A DNA stretch of 33,239 bases from Deltaproteobacteria bacterium (GCA_013151775.1 JAADHO010000344.1:10003-43241), one strand, 5' to 3'; shown: positions 11,835 to 20,099, counted from the stretch's first letter. Translations and numbers: made by a program. The notes: generated by a model from the letters alone, not told the origin.

Positions 11835-12812
11835 ATGCATGCTTCACTTCTCTTCGCTCGTGGAGCGCGCTCGCTGCGCTTCGTGATTCTGGCCGCGCTC
11901 GTCACGCTGATCGGCCTGCCTTCGCTGACGACGCCAGCCTCGGCACAGATGCCACAACGCATCACCGTCGGGGACGGATCCGTGATGTGCGCCCCGCTGC
12001 CCGCCTGCGACCCAGCGATGATCACCTCCTGCTCCGGCGTTCGGGGAAACTGCAGGAGCCTCCCCGGTCACAGCTGGTCGTACTGCACGAATCTGCGCGC
12101 GCCCGAGTCCGAGGCCTTCTGCTGCACCGGAGACAGCGATTGCCCAACGGTGTCCGGCTCATCCGGCAACTGCGCCACGGTCACGGGGCTGGTGGACGCC
12201 TCGCCGGGGGTCTGCCTCGACACCACCAAGGATTGGTGTGTGGGCGACCTTGGAGAGATCGACATCATCGGCTTGGCGCAATGCCTGAGGCCCCCGGTCG
12301 GCGTCATCGTCCGGCCCGGCACCGCACCCAGCTGGAAGAAGGGAGACTGCGACCGCGATGGCGTAGCCAACGGCCTGGACGGCTGCCCGTGCCGGATGGG
12401 ACGGGGAGACGGCCCCACGCCCGGCTGCCCGAGCTTGACGGCGGACGCGGGGGTGAGTGACGCAGGGATCCCCAGCACCGACGCCAGCGTGGTGCTCGAC
12501 GCTGCGCCGGCCGACGCGACCGTGGTCGACGACGGCGGCGTGATCATCGATCCCACGGACGGCGGACCACCGGTGGACGACGCGGGCCGCCCCACGGACG
12601 ACGCAGGGGCTGGAGCGGACGCGAGCATCCTGCCGGTCCCCGACGCGGCGAGCTCCGCAGAGGCGGGCCCGCGGGAGGACGCCAGCACTGGAGGCACCTT
12701 CACCGGCGCGGGTGGCTGTAGCCTGGCCGGAGGCCGCTCGGGATCCTCGGGCGCGCCGGCCGCTGCGCTGCTGCTCGCGCTGCTGGGCCTCGCCATCCGG
12801 CGGCGTCGCTAG
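11835..12812 (+). CDS. Secreted Cys-rich protein with Asp/Ala linker and MYXO-CTERM-like sorting tail
   Basis: 325 residues. A signal peptide (hydrophobic core FVILAALVTLIGLPSL, likely cleaved after PASA) is followed by a ~170-residue region with many Cys (SCSGVRGNC, FCCTGDSDC, CRMGRG). It includes a DCDRDGVANGLDGCP segment resembling a thrombospondin type-3 calcium-binding loop. Next comes a ~90-residue low-complexity linker of Asp, Ala, Gly and Pro. The C-terminus (GAGGCSLAGG, a Leu/Ala helix, then RRRR) matches the MYXO-CTERM pattern: an invariant Cys after Gly, a membrane helix and an Arg cluster. In myxobacteria such tails mark proteins for processing and outer-surface display. No enzymatic motif is seen. 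The gene ends only 9 bp from the convergent hydrolase gene. Confidence 0.85.
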   Translation: MHASLLFARGARSLRFVILAALVTLIGLPSLTTPASAQMPQRITVGDGSVMCAPLPACDPAMITSCSGVRGNCRSLPGHSWSYCTNLRAPESEAFCCTGDSDCPTVSGSSGNCATVTGLVDASPGVCLDTTKDWCVGDLGEIDIIGLAQCLRPPVGVIVRPGTAPSWKKGDCDRDGVANGLDGCPCRMGRGDGPTPGCPSLTADAGVSDAGIPSTDASVVLDAAPADATVVDDGGVIIDPTDGGPPVDDAGRPTDDAGAGADASILPVPDAASSAEAGPREDASTGGTFTGAGGCSLAGGRSGSSGAPAAALLLALLGLAIRRRR

Positions 12813-12821
12813 GGCGTCGAC

Positions 12822-13460
12822 TCAACCCTGCAGGAAGGGGTTCGTCGCGCGCTCCTCGCCGATGGTCGTGGTCGGCCCGTGACCGGCGATCACCAAGGTC
12901 TCGTCCGGTAAGCTGAGCAGCTTGGTCTTCACGGAGGAGAGCAACTCGGGCATGGAGCCTCCCCACAGATCCGTGCGGCCGATGCTGCCCTGAAAGAGCG
13001 TGTCTCCAGCGAGCACGATGGGCCTGTCATCATCCACGCGGAAGCACAGACTCCCCTGCGTGTGTCCGGGGGTGTGCAGCACGTCCGCCTCGATGGCGCC
13101 CGCGCGCACGGTGTCGCCCTCGACCAGGAAGCGATCGATGTCCACAGCCTCGGGCGCGCGCATGGGCATGCCGAAGGCGTCGAGCTGCGCCTGCATGCCT
13201 TGATAGAGTTCGAGGTCGGCCTCGTGAAGCATCGTCGGCGCGCCCGTCGCGTGCTGCACGTCGTGCGTCGAGCCCACATGATCGAAGTGCGTGTGCGTGT
13301 GCACGATGGCCGTGCAGCGCAGCCCCAGCTTCTCGAGCCGCGCGAGGATCGTCTCGGGATCACCCCCCGGATCCACCACGATGGCCTCCCCCGACTCCTC
13401 GTCACCGAGGATCACGCAGTTGCAACCAAGAAAGCCCACCGGGAAGTGTTCGACGATCAT
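12822..13460 (-). CDS. MBL-fold metallo-hydrolase (glyoxalase II-like)
   Basis: 212-residue cytoplasmic metallo-beta-lactamase-fold enzyme. Metal ligands are all in place: HTHTHFDHVG (~56-65), HTPGHTQGS (~130-138), GDTLFQGSIGRTD (~151-163) and the final His in AGHGPTTTIGEER. The GDTLF..SIGRTD block and the closing TNPFL are typical of the YcbL/GloB-like small hydrolases that open thioesters such as S-lactoylglutathione. The long C-terminal substrate domain of true glyoxalase II is absent, so the exact substrate is uncertain. The ATG at 13460 is the only reasonable start. The antitoxin-like ORF ends 57 bp upstream on the same strand. Confidence 0.88.
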   Translation of the reverse strand: MIVEHFPVGFLGCNCVILGDEESGEAIVVDPGGDPETILARLEKLGLRCTAIVHTHTHFDHVGSTHDVQHATGAPTMLHEADLELYQGMQAQLDAFGMPMRAPEAVDIDRFLVEGDTVRAGAIEADVLHTPGHTQGSLCFRVDDDRPIVLAGDTLFQGSIGRTDLWGGSMPELLSSVKTKLLSLPDETLVIAGHGPTTTIGEERATNPFLQG

Positions 13461-13517
13461 CGAAGGCTATGTAGCCGCCCAACGGTCGATGTTCGAGCCA
13501 AAGCTGGCTCGGCATGC

Positions 13518-13697
13518 TCAGGGAAGACGAGCCTCGAGCTTCTTCTCCCAGACCGCCCGGACCTGCGAGAACTCTGTGACCTCCCCTCGATCAGCGGCGG
13601 CGATGCCTTCAGCGATCGCGTTCAACTGCCACTCGTGAAGAGCGGTTGCCTGGCGGCAAGAGCTTTCCCTGGCGAACTCATCGGGCTCGGCACGCAC
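13518..13697 (-). CDS. Small antitoxin-like protein lacking the usual DNA-binding N-terminus
   Basis: 59 residues, too short to stand out as an ORF. I place the start at a GTG (13697-13695) because GGAGG (13704-13708) lies six bases upstream, and because the GTG shares its first base with the TAG of the preceding lipoprotein gene. The segment ALHEWQLNAIAEGIAAADRG followed by EVTEFSQVRAVWEKK is like the C-terminal, toxin-binding half of ParD/VapB-type ribbon-helix-helix antitoxins (pattern WQ..AI..G...AD.GE....V...). The N-terminal strand-helix-helix DNA-binding part is missing in this and the other frames. No toxin gene lies beside it. It could be a remnant, or a free-standing neutralising peptide. 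Assignment to the family is by pattern only. Confidence 0.5.
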   Translation of the reverse strand: MRAEPDEFARESSCRQATALHEWQLNAIAEGIAAADRGEVTEFSQVRAVWEKKLEARLP

Positions 13698-14233
13698 TAC
13701 GCACCTCCATCTGCCGCTGGAGATGCGGGCGCCACGCGTGCGCAGATGCTCGGATAGTCGACGGCGCCCCACGAGCCATCGGGTCCCGGACTGACGCAGC
13801 GCATATCCCCCGGGCAGTCCGAATCCAATTCACAGTCGATGGCGCATAGACCGACTCCGTCGTAACCATCGACCACCGGAAAGCACGTCCGCACAATGCC
13901 ATAGGTGGGATCCAGAGTGCACGGCTCGCGATACGCGCAGCCATCACTACACGCACAGGCTGCGACCACAACGCCAGAGGCCAGGCTCGCGGACCCGTTG
14001 ATGATCATCTCTGAAGGAAAGCCATCGTCATCGGGACCGCAAGCCGCCTCCAGCATGGCCCTATACGCTCGCTGGCCTTCGGCGGTCGTTAGACCCGAGA
14101 GGTCGATGGGCGGTGTGCAGCCTGGCCAGCGTTCACCGGAGTCTTGTGGGCCCTCGTGCGACAGGGCGCACCCATGCAGGCTCAGCGCCACGCACAGCCC
14201 GACAGCGGCCCCAGACAGCCGACCCTTGGTCAC
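13697..14233 (-). CDS. Small Cys-rich lipoprotein
   Basis: About 178 residues. The signal peptide ends in a lipobox (LCVALSLHGC), so the mature protein should be lipid-anchored at the Cys and face outside the cytoplasm. The mature part has about a dozen Cys in short spacings (ACACSDGCAYREPC, LCAIDCELDSDCPG), suggesting a disulfide-rich domain, and an Asp/Gly-rich C-terminus (ASPAADGGA). No known domain is recognised. The GTG at 14233 is preferred: it overlaps the stop of the upstream 38-aa ORF as GTGA, consistent with coupled translation. A GTG 15 bases earlier (14248) is also in frame. Its own stop overlaps the start of the antitoxin-like ORF by one base. Confidence 0.75.
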   Translation of the reverse strand: MTKGRLSGAAVGLCVALSLHGCALSHEGPQDSGERWPGCTPPIDLSGLTTAEGQRAYRAMLEAACGPDDDGFPSEMIINGSASLASGVVVAACACSDGCAYREPCTLDPTYGIVRTCFPVVDGYDGVGLCAIDCELDSDCPGDMRCVSPGPDGSWGAVDYPSICARVAPASPAADGGA

Positions 14234-14346
14234 CGACGGCGTCGCCACAGCACGAGCCCCAGCGTGAGCAACACGAGCGAGCCGGCGCGCGAAGACGAGA
14301 ATGAACTCACGCCGACGAGACGCGGGCGGGGGGGCGAATCAATCAC
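14230..14346 (-). CDS. 38-residue peptide with C-terminal membrane helix and RRRR tail
   Basis: Begins at a GTG with a good GGGAG ribosome site eight bases upstream. The product starts MIDSPPRPRLVG, continues through a Ser-rich stretch (VSSFSSSRAG) and ends in a single hydrophobic helix (SLVLLTLGLVLW) plus four Arg. That end looks like the helix-plus-Arg part of MYXO-CTERM or GlyGly-CTERM sorting tails, but the marker Cys and the protein that should precede it are missing. It overlaps the next gene (lipoprotein) as GTGA. It may be a genuine small membrane peptide, a leader ORF, or the last piece of a deleted gene. No homologue is known to me. Confidence 0.45.
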   Translation of the reverse strand: MIDSPPRPRLVGVSSFSSSRAGSLVLLTLGLVLWRRRR

Positions 14347-14441
14347 AGCGTTTCTCCCGGTAGTGTGATGGGCCGAACGTAACAGGCTTTGTGCGGCAAT
14401 TGCAAAAGCCCCCCTCGAGACGCAGCGATCATCATGCCAGA

Positions 14442-14480
14442 GCGAGAAAGCCGCGCCCCTGGGGGGGACGCGGCTCTCGC
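14442..14480 (-). terminator. GC-rich hairpin, possible terminator after hppA
   Basis: The arms 14442-14455 and 14469-14480 are complementary (GCGAGA/TCTCGC and GCCGCG/CGCGGC with a two-base bulge) around a C/G-rich loop. It lies 26 bp past the hppA stop. No T-run follows on either strand, so it may be an intrinsic terminator of weak type or only an RNA-stabilising hairpin. Confidence 0.45.
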
Positions 14481-14505
14481 GTGCGAAGGCTGAGCCTTCA
14501 GCGTC

Positions 14506-16617
14506 TCAGTGGGCGATGGCGATCAGCGGGGCGATCACCAGGGCGACGACGCTCATCAGCTTCACAAGGATGTTCAGCGAGGGACCGGCCGTGTCCTTGA
14601 AGGGGTCGCCGACGGTGTCGCCGACGACGGCCGCGTTGTGGGCGTCGGAGCCCTTCTCGTGCAGGCTGCCGTCGCTCATCTTGTAGCCGCCGCCCTCGAA
14701 GGACTTCTTGGCGTTGTCCCACGCGCCACCGGCGTTGGACATGAAGATGGCGAGCACGACGCCGGAGACGGTGACGCCTCCGAGCAGCCCGCCGAGGGCC
14801 TCCGGGCCCATGGTGAAGCCGACTACGACAGGCGTGATGATGGCCAAGAGGCCGGGCAGCACCATGCGCTTCAGGGCCGCCTTGGTGGAGATGTCCACGC
14901 AGCGCGCCGTGTCGGGCTTGGCCGTGCCTTCGAGCAGACCGTCGATCTCGCGGAACTGACGACGCACCTCCTCGATCATCTCCATCGCGGCCTGACCGAC
15001 GGCCTTCATGGCCATGGAGCTGAAGAGGTAGGGCAGCATGCCGCCGACGAAGAGACCCGCCATGACGACGGGCTTGGTGATGTCGATGCCGTGCGCAGCG
15101 ATGCCCGAGGTCTGGGCGAAGGCGGCGAAGAGGGCCAGGGCCGTCATGGCGGCGGAGCCGATAGCGAAGCCCTTGCCGATGGCAGCCGTGGTGTTGCCGA
15201 CCGCGTCGAGCTTGTCCGTGCGCTCGCGGACCTCGGCGGGCTGATGGCTCATCTCGGCGATGCCGCCGGCGTTATCGGCCACGGGACCGTAGGCGTCCAC
15301 GGCGAGCTGAATGCCCGTGGTGGAGAGCATGCCCAGGGCCGCGATGGCCACGCCGTAGAGGCCGGCGAAGTGAGCGGAGCCGATCACGCCCGCGGCGATC
15401 ACGAGGATGGGCAGGGCGGTGGACTGCATGCCCACGCCGAGGCCGGCGATGATGTTGGTCGCCGTGCCGGTCTTGGACTGCTCGGCGATGGAGTCGACCG
15501 GGCCCTTCTCCATGGAGCAGTAGTAGGAGGTGATCATGCCCACCGCGACGCCCGTGGCGAGGCCGATGACGGTGGCCATGCCCACGTCCTGGGCGGTGAT
15601 CACGGTGGTTCGTCCCACCATGACGACGCCGGCCGCGGGCCACATGTAGTTGGCGATGCCGAAGGTGGCGACGGCCATCACACCGGCCGCGCCAAAGGCA
15701 CCGATGTCGAGAGCGAGCTGCGGGTTACCGCCCTCCTTGCTGCGCACGAAGAAGGTGCCAATGATGGAGGCGATGATGCCGGCGGCGGCGATCACCAGCG
15801 GCATCACGATGGGGCTGGTGCTGAAGGTGCCGGTTCCACTGACGGTGAAGCCGAGGCCGAGAACCATGGCGCCGATGATGGCGCCGACGTAGGACTCGAA
15901 GAGGTCCGCGCCCATGCCGGCCACGTCGCCCACGTTGTCACCCACGTTGTCGGCGATCACGGCGGGGTTCCGGGGGTCGTCCTCGGGCAGCCCGGCCTCG
16001 ACCTTGCCGACGAGGTCCGCGCCGACGTCTGCGGCCTTGGTGTAGATGCCGCCGCCCACGCGGGCGAAGAGGGCGATGGACGAGGCGCCCATGGAGAAGC
16101 CCGTGAGCACGCTGATGGACTTGGGCATGTCGCCGGGGAAGATGCCGACGGTGTAGGCGATGAAGAGACCGCCGAGACCGACGAGGGCGAGGCCGACGAC
16201 GCTCATGCCCATCACCGTGCCGCCCGAGAAGGCCACAGCGAGGGCGGCCGACATGCTCTTGCGAGCCGCCGCCGTGGTCCGAACGTTCGCGTTGGTGGCG
16301 ACCTTCATGCCGAAGTAGCCGGCAAGCGCAGACGCGACGGCGCCGCAGACGAAGGAGACAGCGATCAGCGGCGAGCGATGGGCGTTGCCCATGTTGCCGG
16401 CGGCCAAGATCACGGCGACCACGAGCACGAAGCCCGCGAGCACCTTGTACTCAGCGCCGAGGAAGGCCATGGCGCCCTCCTGGATCTGATCCGCGATCCC
16501 TCTCATGACCTCATCGCCGGCGTCCTGCTTCTTGACCCAGCCCGCCTTGATGTAGGCGAAGATGAGGGCGATCACGCCCGCTGCGGGCGCTGCATAGATC
16601 AGTTGGTCCATCTGCAT
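14506..16617 (-). CDS. hppA: Membrane-bound ion-translocating pyrophosphatase, K+-dependent type
   Basis: Hydrolyses cytosolic pyrophosphate and uses the energy to pump H+ (or Na+) across the membrane. The 703-residue protein has about 16 hydrophobic segments, normal for the family. The PPi/Mg-binding loop [20 protein letters not shown] (~212-231) is complete, as are [16 protein letters not shown] (~441-456) and the C-terminal acidic block ([17 protein letters not shown]). The cation-site motif reads [10 protein letters not shown] (~474-483); Ala rather than Lys after GNTT is the mark of K+-dependent enzymes. Whether it pumps H+, Na+ or both depends on helix 5/6 gate residues that I cannot assign safely. 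The ATG at 16617 has AGAGG four bases upstream; MDQLIY two codons later is an alternative. Confidence 0.96.
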   Translation of the reverse strand: MQMDQLIYAAPAAGVIALIFAYIKAGWVKKQDAGDEVMRGIADQIQEGAMAFLGAEYKVLAGFVLVVAVILAAGNMGNAHRSPLIAVSFVCGAVASALAGYFGMKVATNANVRTTAAARKSMSAALAVAFSGGTVMGMSVVGLALVGLGGLFIAYTVGIFPGDMPKSISVLTGFSMGASSIALFARVGGGIYTKAADVGADLVGKVEAGLPEDDPRNPAVIADNVGDNVGDVAGMGADLFESYVGAIIGAMVLGLGFTVSGTGTFSTSPIVMPLVIAAAGIIASIIGTFFVRSKEGGNPQLALDIGAFGAAGVMAVATFGIANYMWPAAGVVMVGRTTVITAQDVGMATVIGLATGVAVGMITSYYCSMEKGPVDSIAEQSKTGTATNIIAGLGVGMQSTALPILVIAAGVIGSAHFAGLYGVAIAALGMLSTTGIQLAVDAYGPVADNAGGIAEMSHQPAEVRERTDKLDAVGNTTAAIGKGFAIGSAAMTALALFAAFAQTSGIAAHGIDITKPVVMAGLFVGGMLPYLFSSMAMKAVGQAAMEMIEEVRRQFREIDGLLEGTAKPDTARCVDISTKAALKRMVLPGLLAIITPVVVGFTMGPEALGGLLGGVTVSGVVLAIFMSNAGGAWDNAKKSFEGGGYKMSDGSLHEKGSDAHNAAVVGDTVGDPFKDTAGPSLNILVKLMSVVALVIAPLIAIAH

Positions 16618-16718
16618 AGTCCTCTCGACGGGCGTGGCTTACCCGAGCGCGCGCTTTGTACACGATCGACCGAGTGCGTCAAATGGCCTGCTCCAACGGA
16701 CAGACCTGATCGGCGGAG

Positions 16719-16766
16719 CGGAGGGCAGGCGGACGCTCAGGCGGACGCTCAGGCGCATGCCCTCCG
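16719..16766. repeat. 12-bp tandem repeat inside a 9-bp inverted repeat
   Basis: Between the divergent hppA and lipoprotein genes, GGCGGACGCTCA is repeated head-to-tail at 16728-16739 and 16740-16751, with a partial third copy (GGCG). The block is flanked by perfect 9-bp inverted arms, CGGAGGGCA at 16719-16727 and its complement at 16758-16766. The rest of this 238-bp gap shows nothing else that I can support. Confidence 0.75.
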
Positions 16767-16855
16767 GGCGGGCCGGTCATCCTCATCGCCAGAAACGGCG
16801 CTCACGACGCAATGCGTGCTACGATTCGGCCTTCTTGGGGTTCAAAGGACGTGCC

Positions 16856-17731
16856 ATGCGATATGCGCCGATACTTTTTCTGGCAACCGCTGCATGTGGC
16901 TGCGCCACGGAGAACGTCTCCAACGAGCCGCTCTCCCCCGAGCTGCATGAGTGTGTGCCGTACACGGCGACCTCATCGAGTGACACGATCACGGGGGCCT
17001 ACGCTGTGGTCAACGACCAGCCGATCGATAGCCTCACCGCCCCGGACGACCCGGGCGGCGGCTTCTTCGAGTTGGTGCTCACGACTGACAATGCCGACCT
17101 GAGCCCGGGTTTCATCGTCACCGCGATGGGGGATGAGTCAGGCGCCATCATCGCATCCACAGCGGCGGGCAGCATGGATCCGACGACGATGGTCGGCGGG
17201 TTCTCGGCGGCCCCGGGGCAGGTCTACAAGATCGAGTTCACCGCCGGTCAGAACGCGCCAGCGGATAGCTATCCGATTGCCTTTACGCTGAATTGGACGT
17301 TCACCGGCACGATGGACTGCTACGAGGCCAACGATACCGCCGACGCGGCGAGACAGGTGCCTGTCGGCACGCGGATCGAGGCGTTTTCGCTCGCTGGCTT
17401 CGAGACGAATTCCCTACCCGCCAAACCGTACGACGACTGGTACAAGGTCGTGCTCAACCGCGCCGCGACGATCGAATCCGAACTCATCACTCCTCCGGGC
17501 GACCACCGGATGCGTATTCGATTCTGGGAGGCCGATGGCACGACGCAGCTGGCGAACGCCGGCGGGAGCGCAGGAGGCGAGACGTTCACCGCGAGCGCCT
17601 CTCTCGAAGCGGGCACCTACCTCATGTCCGTAGAGGTCGGCGACGCAGACTATGCGGAGTTCTGGGCAGACCGAGAGCCGCCAAGTTTCTGGAGGACCCC
17701 GTACACGGTGGATCTCCGCGAAGCGCCCTGA
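16856..17731 (+). CDS. Lipoprotein with PPC-like beta-sandwich domain
   Basis: 291 residues from the ATG at 16856, which has AAAGGA seven bases upstream; longer in-frame starts run through the repeat region and lack support. The signal peptide ends in a lipobox-like ATAACGC, so the protein is probably lipid-anchored. The N-terminal half is rich in Thr, Ser, Asp and Gly with no family seen. The C-terminal half (CYEANDTADAARQVPVGTRI, PYDDWYKVVLNRAATIESEL, ASLEAGTYLMSVEVGDADY) resembles the bacterial pre-peptidase C-terminal (PPC) domain, which typically reads E.ND....A and DWY.......G. The role is unknown. It is convergent with the kinase gene, with 29 bp between stops. Confidence 0.72.
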   Translation: MRYAPILFLATAACGCATENVSNEPLSPELHECVPYTATSSSDTITGAYAVVNDQPIDSLTAPDDPGGGFFELVLTTDNADLSPGFIVTAMGDESGAIIASTAAGSMDPTTMVGGFSAAPGQVYKIEFTAGQNAPADSYPIAFTLNWTFTGTMDCYEANDTADAARQVPVGTRIEAFSLAGFETNSLPAKPYDDWYKVVLNRAATIESELITPPGDHRMRIRFWEADGTTQLANAGGSAGGETFTASASLEAGTYLMSVEVGDADYAEFWADREPPSFWRTPYTVDLREAP

Positions 17732-17760
17732 CGACTGGAACTCGAGCACACCGCCCTCGA

Positions 17761-18822
17761 TCAGGGGCGAATTCCCACGAGCCCACAGCCGACGTCGGCC
17801 AAGAGCCCCGCGGCCTCACCGAACATGGCCGCATCCACGCCGCTCGCGTTGCCATCGAGGGAGCGCCGGTAGACCCCCTGCGCGATCGACGCGAGACGGA
17901 AGAGCCCAAAGGCCTCGAAGAAGGGCAGGTCCCTCACCTCGTTGCCGGAGAGCTCGGCGTAGCGGGCGATCAGCGAAGCCTCCGTCGGGATGCCCGCCTG
18001 CGCGAGATCCATGCCCTTCAGGCCACCGATGCGCGGCAGGACGACGTGATAGAGCATGCCCACGTAGCCGAGATCGGCGAGGGGATGACCCAGGGTCGAC
18101 AGCTCCCAATCGAGCAACGCGACGCAGCGTGGCTCGCTCGGATGAAACACGAGGTTATCGACGCGGAAATCGCCGTGGGCGAGCACGGGCGCGTCGGCGT
18201 CGGCGGGCAGGTGCTCGGGCAGCCACGCCATCAGCCGCTCCATGGCGGGCACGTCCGCCGTGCGTGAGGACTGATACTGCCGCGTCCAACGCGCGACCTG
18301 CCGCGCCACGTAGCCCGTCGGGCGTCCGTAGTCCGCGAGGCCCACCTCCGCCGGGCGCACGGCGTGCACGCTGGCGAGCACGCGCATGAGTTCGTCGTAG
18401 AGGGCCGCGCGCTCTTCGGGCTCGACCTCGGGCAGGCGCACGTCGCGGAAGATGCGCCCCTCGACATACTGCATGACATAGAAGGCGCTGCCGAGGATCG
18501 CGGGATCTTCCTCGGCACCGAGCACGCGGGGCACGGGCACGGCCGTGGGAGCGAGGGCCTCGAGCACGCGGCGCTCGCGCAGCACGTCGTGAGCGGAGGG
18601 CAGCAGCTTGCCCGGCGGCTTCTTGCGCAAGACCACCGCGCGCTCTTCATCGGAGATCCAATACGTGGGATTCGACTGTCCGCCGCGGAAGCGCAGCAGC
18701 TCGAAGTCGGAGCCGAAGTCGGGCAACGCCCGGGCGAGCCACGCAGCGAGCTGCGCGCGGTCGAGGTCCATCACCCCGTGGGGCGCTTTCGCACCTCGGG
18801 GAGGCGAAGGGGGCTGGGTCAT
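17761..18822 (-). CDS. APH-fold kinase, ACAD10/11 N-domain or LvaA-like
   Basis: 353-residue phosphotransferase of the aminoglycoside/choline-kinase fold. Key parts: RFRGGQSNPTYW nucleotide-loop (~45-55), catalytic loop LAHGDFRVDNLVF (His216, Asp218, Asn223) and metal-binding ALLDWELSTLGHPLADL (Asp238). The LDWELSTLGHPLADLGY block is specific to the ACAD10/ACAD11-type kinase group rather than antibiotic kinases. In that group the kinase phosphorylates the 4-hydroxyl of 4-hydroxyacyl-CoAs (LvaA in Pseudomonas putida levulinate use, and the kinase domain of mammalian ACAD10/11). The same role here is inference, backed by the divergent acyl-CoA dehydrogenase 56 bp away. The ATG at 18822 gives the normal N-terminus; a longer frame to 19056 would run into the dehydrogenase gene. 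Confidence 0.88.
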   Translation of the reverse strand: MTQPPSPPRGAKAPHGVMDLDRAQLAAWLARALPDFGSDFELLRFRGGQSNPTYWISDEERAVVLRKKPPGKLLPSAHDVLRERRVLEALAPTAVPVPRVLGAEEDPAILGSAFYVMQYVEGRIFRDVRLPEVEPEERAALYDELMRVLASVHAVRPAEVGLADYGRPTGYVARQVARWTRQYQSSRTADVPAMERLMAWLPEHLPADADAPVLAHGDFRVDNLVFHPSEPRCVALLDWELSTLGHPLADLGYVGMLYHVVLPRIGGLKGMDLAQAGIPTEASLIARYAELSGNEVRDLPFFEAFGLFRLASIAQGVYRRSLDGNASGVDAAMFGEAAGLLADVGCGLVGIRP

Positions 18823-18878
18823 CTGGGCCGAAAGCGTATCATGCGCGGCGAAGCGGCAGGTCGCACGAGGAGCAGCAC

Positions 18879-20099
18879 ATGAAGCGAACGAAGATGAGCC
18901 CCGAAGAGCAGGCGAAGCTGATCGAGGACGCGCGCGTCTTCCTCGAGGAGAGGGTGATGCCCCTCGAGGCGCGCTTCGGCGCCGAGGGCTTCGCGGGCAT
19001 CGAGGCCGACCTCGAGAGCTTGAGGGGGGAGCTCCGGGAGCGAGGGCTCTGGGCACCTCAGATGCCCAAGACGCTTGGGGGCATGGAGCTGAGCTTCCTC
19101 GACCACGCGCGTCTCAGCCGTGAGCTCGGCAAGAGCCCCCTCGGGCACTACGTCTTCGGCTGCCCGGCGCCGGACGCCGGCAACATGGAGCTGCTGCTCG
19201 AGTTCGGCAGCGAAGCGCAGCAGAAGGAGTTTCTCGAGCCCCTCGCGCGCGGCGACGTGCGCTCCTGCTTCTCCATGACGGAACCCGATCGCGCCGGCTC
19301 GAACCCCGCGTGGATGGAGACGACGGCGCGCCTCGAAGACGGCGAGTGGGTGATCAACGGTCGCAAGTGGTTCACCACCTCGGCCGACGGCGCCGGCTTC
19401 GCGATCGTCATGGCGGTGACGGATCCCGACGCCTCCACCTACGCGCGGGCGTCGATGATCCTCGTGTCCACGGACGCGCCGGGTTTCATTCACGACCGGC
19501 TGATCCCCGTGATGGGCCACACGGGCAGCGGCTGGGCGAGCCACTCGGAGATCGTCTACGACAATTGCCGCGTTCCCGAGGCGAACCTGCTGGGACCGCG
19601 AGGCGGTGGCTTCCTGTTGGCCCAATCGCGTCTGGGACCCGGGCGCATCCACCACGCCATGCGTTGGTGCGGCATCGCCGAGCGCGCCTTCGACCTGATG
19701 TGCAAGCGCGCCGTCGAGCGCGAGGTGGCGCCGGGCAGGCCCCTCGGGACGAGGCAAGCGGTACAGCATTTCATCGCCGAGTGCCGCGCGAAGATCGACG
19801 CCGCGATCCTGTACGTGGAGCACGCCGCGAGGAGCATCGACGAGCGAGGCGCTTCGGCCTCACGCACGGAGATCGCCTGCGTGAAATTCTTCGTCGCCGA
19901 CGTGCTCAGCGAAGTGCTCGACCGCGCGATCCAGGTGCACGGCGCCCTCGGCGTCACGGACGATACGCCCCTGGCGGCCTTCTACCGACACGAGCGCGCG
20001 GCGCACATCTACGACGGCGCCGACGAGGTGCACAAGACGGCCGTCGCCCGCTGGATCCTGCGCGAGTACGGCCTCGAGCTGAACGCGCAGTCGAAGTAG
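18879..20099 (+). CDS. Acyl-CoA dehydrogenase, ACAD10/11 or LvaC-like
   Basis: 406-residue FAD enzyme with the complete ACAD fold: helical N-domain, FAD-binding strand CFSMTEPDRAGSNP (~133-146), GRKWFTTSADGA, VMGHTGSGWASHSEIVYDNC, and C-terminal QVHGALGVTDDTPLA. The terminal motif is IYDGADEVHKTAVAR. Medium-chain acyl-CoA dehydrogenase has its catalytic Glu in YEGTSQ; here the matching residue is Asp379 in YDGADEVH, as in ACAD10/11-type proteins. Together with the divergent kinase this suggests that the pair removes a phosphorylated 4-hydroxyl from acyl-CoAs rather than performing ordinary beta-oxidation (inference). The ATG at 18879 has AGGAG seven bases upstream. It ends convergent to the nucleotidyltransferase gene, 88 bp away. 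Confidence 0.92.
   Translation: MKRTKMSPEEQAKLIEDARVFLEERVMPLEARFGAEGFAGIEADLESLRGELRERGLWAPQMPKTLGGMELSFLDHARLSRELGKSPLGHYVFGCPAPDAGNMELLLEFGSEAQQKEFLEPLARGDVRSCFSMTEPDRAGSNPAWMETTARLEDGEWVINGRKWFTTSADGAGFAIVMAVTDPDASTYARASMILVSTDAPGFIHDRLIPVMGHTGSGWASHSEIVYDNCRVPEANLLGPRGGGFLLAQSRLGPGRIHHAMRWCGIAERAFDLMCKRAVEREVAPGRPLGTRQAVQHFIAECRAKIDAAILYVEHAARSIDERGASASRTEIACVKFFVADVLSEVLDRAIQVHGALGVTDDTPLAAFYRHERAAHIYDGADEVHKTAVARWILREYGLELNAQSK

Noticed and set aside
14509..16950. 813-codon open frame on the + strand, rich in Gly, His and Asp
   Set aside because: Exactly antisense to hppA; its composition is the reverse complement of Ala/Val/Gly-rich membrane segments.
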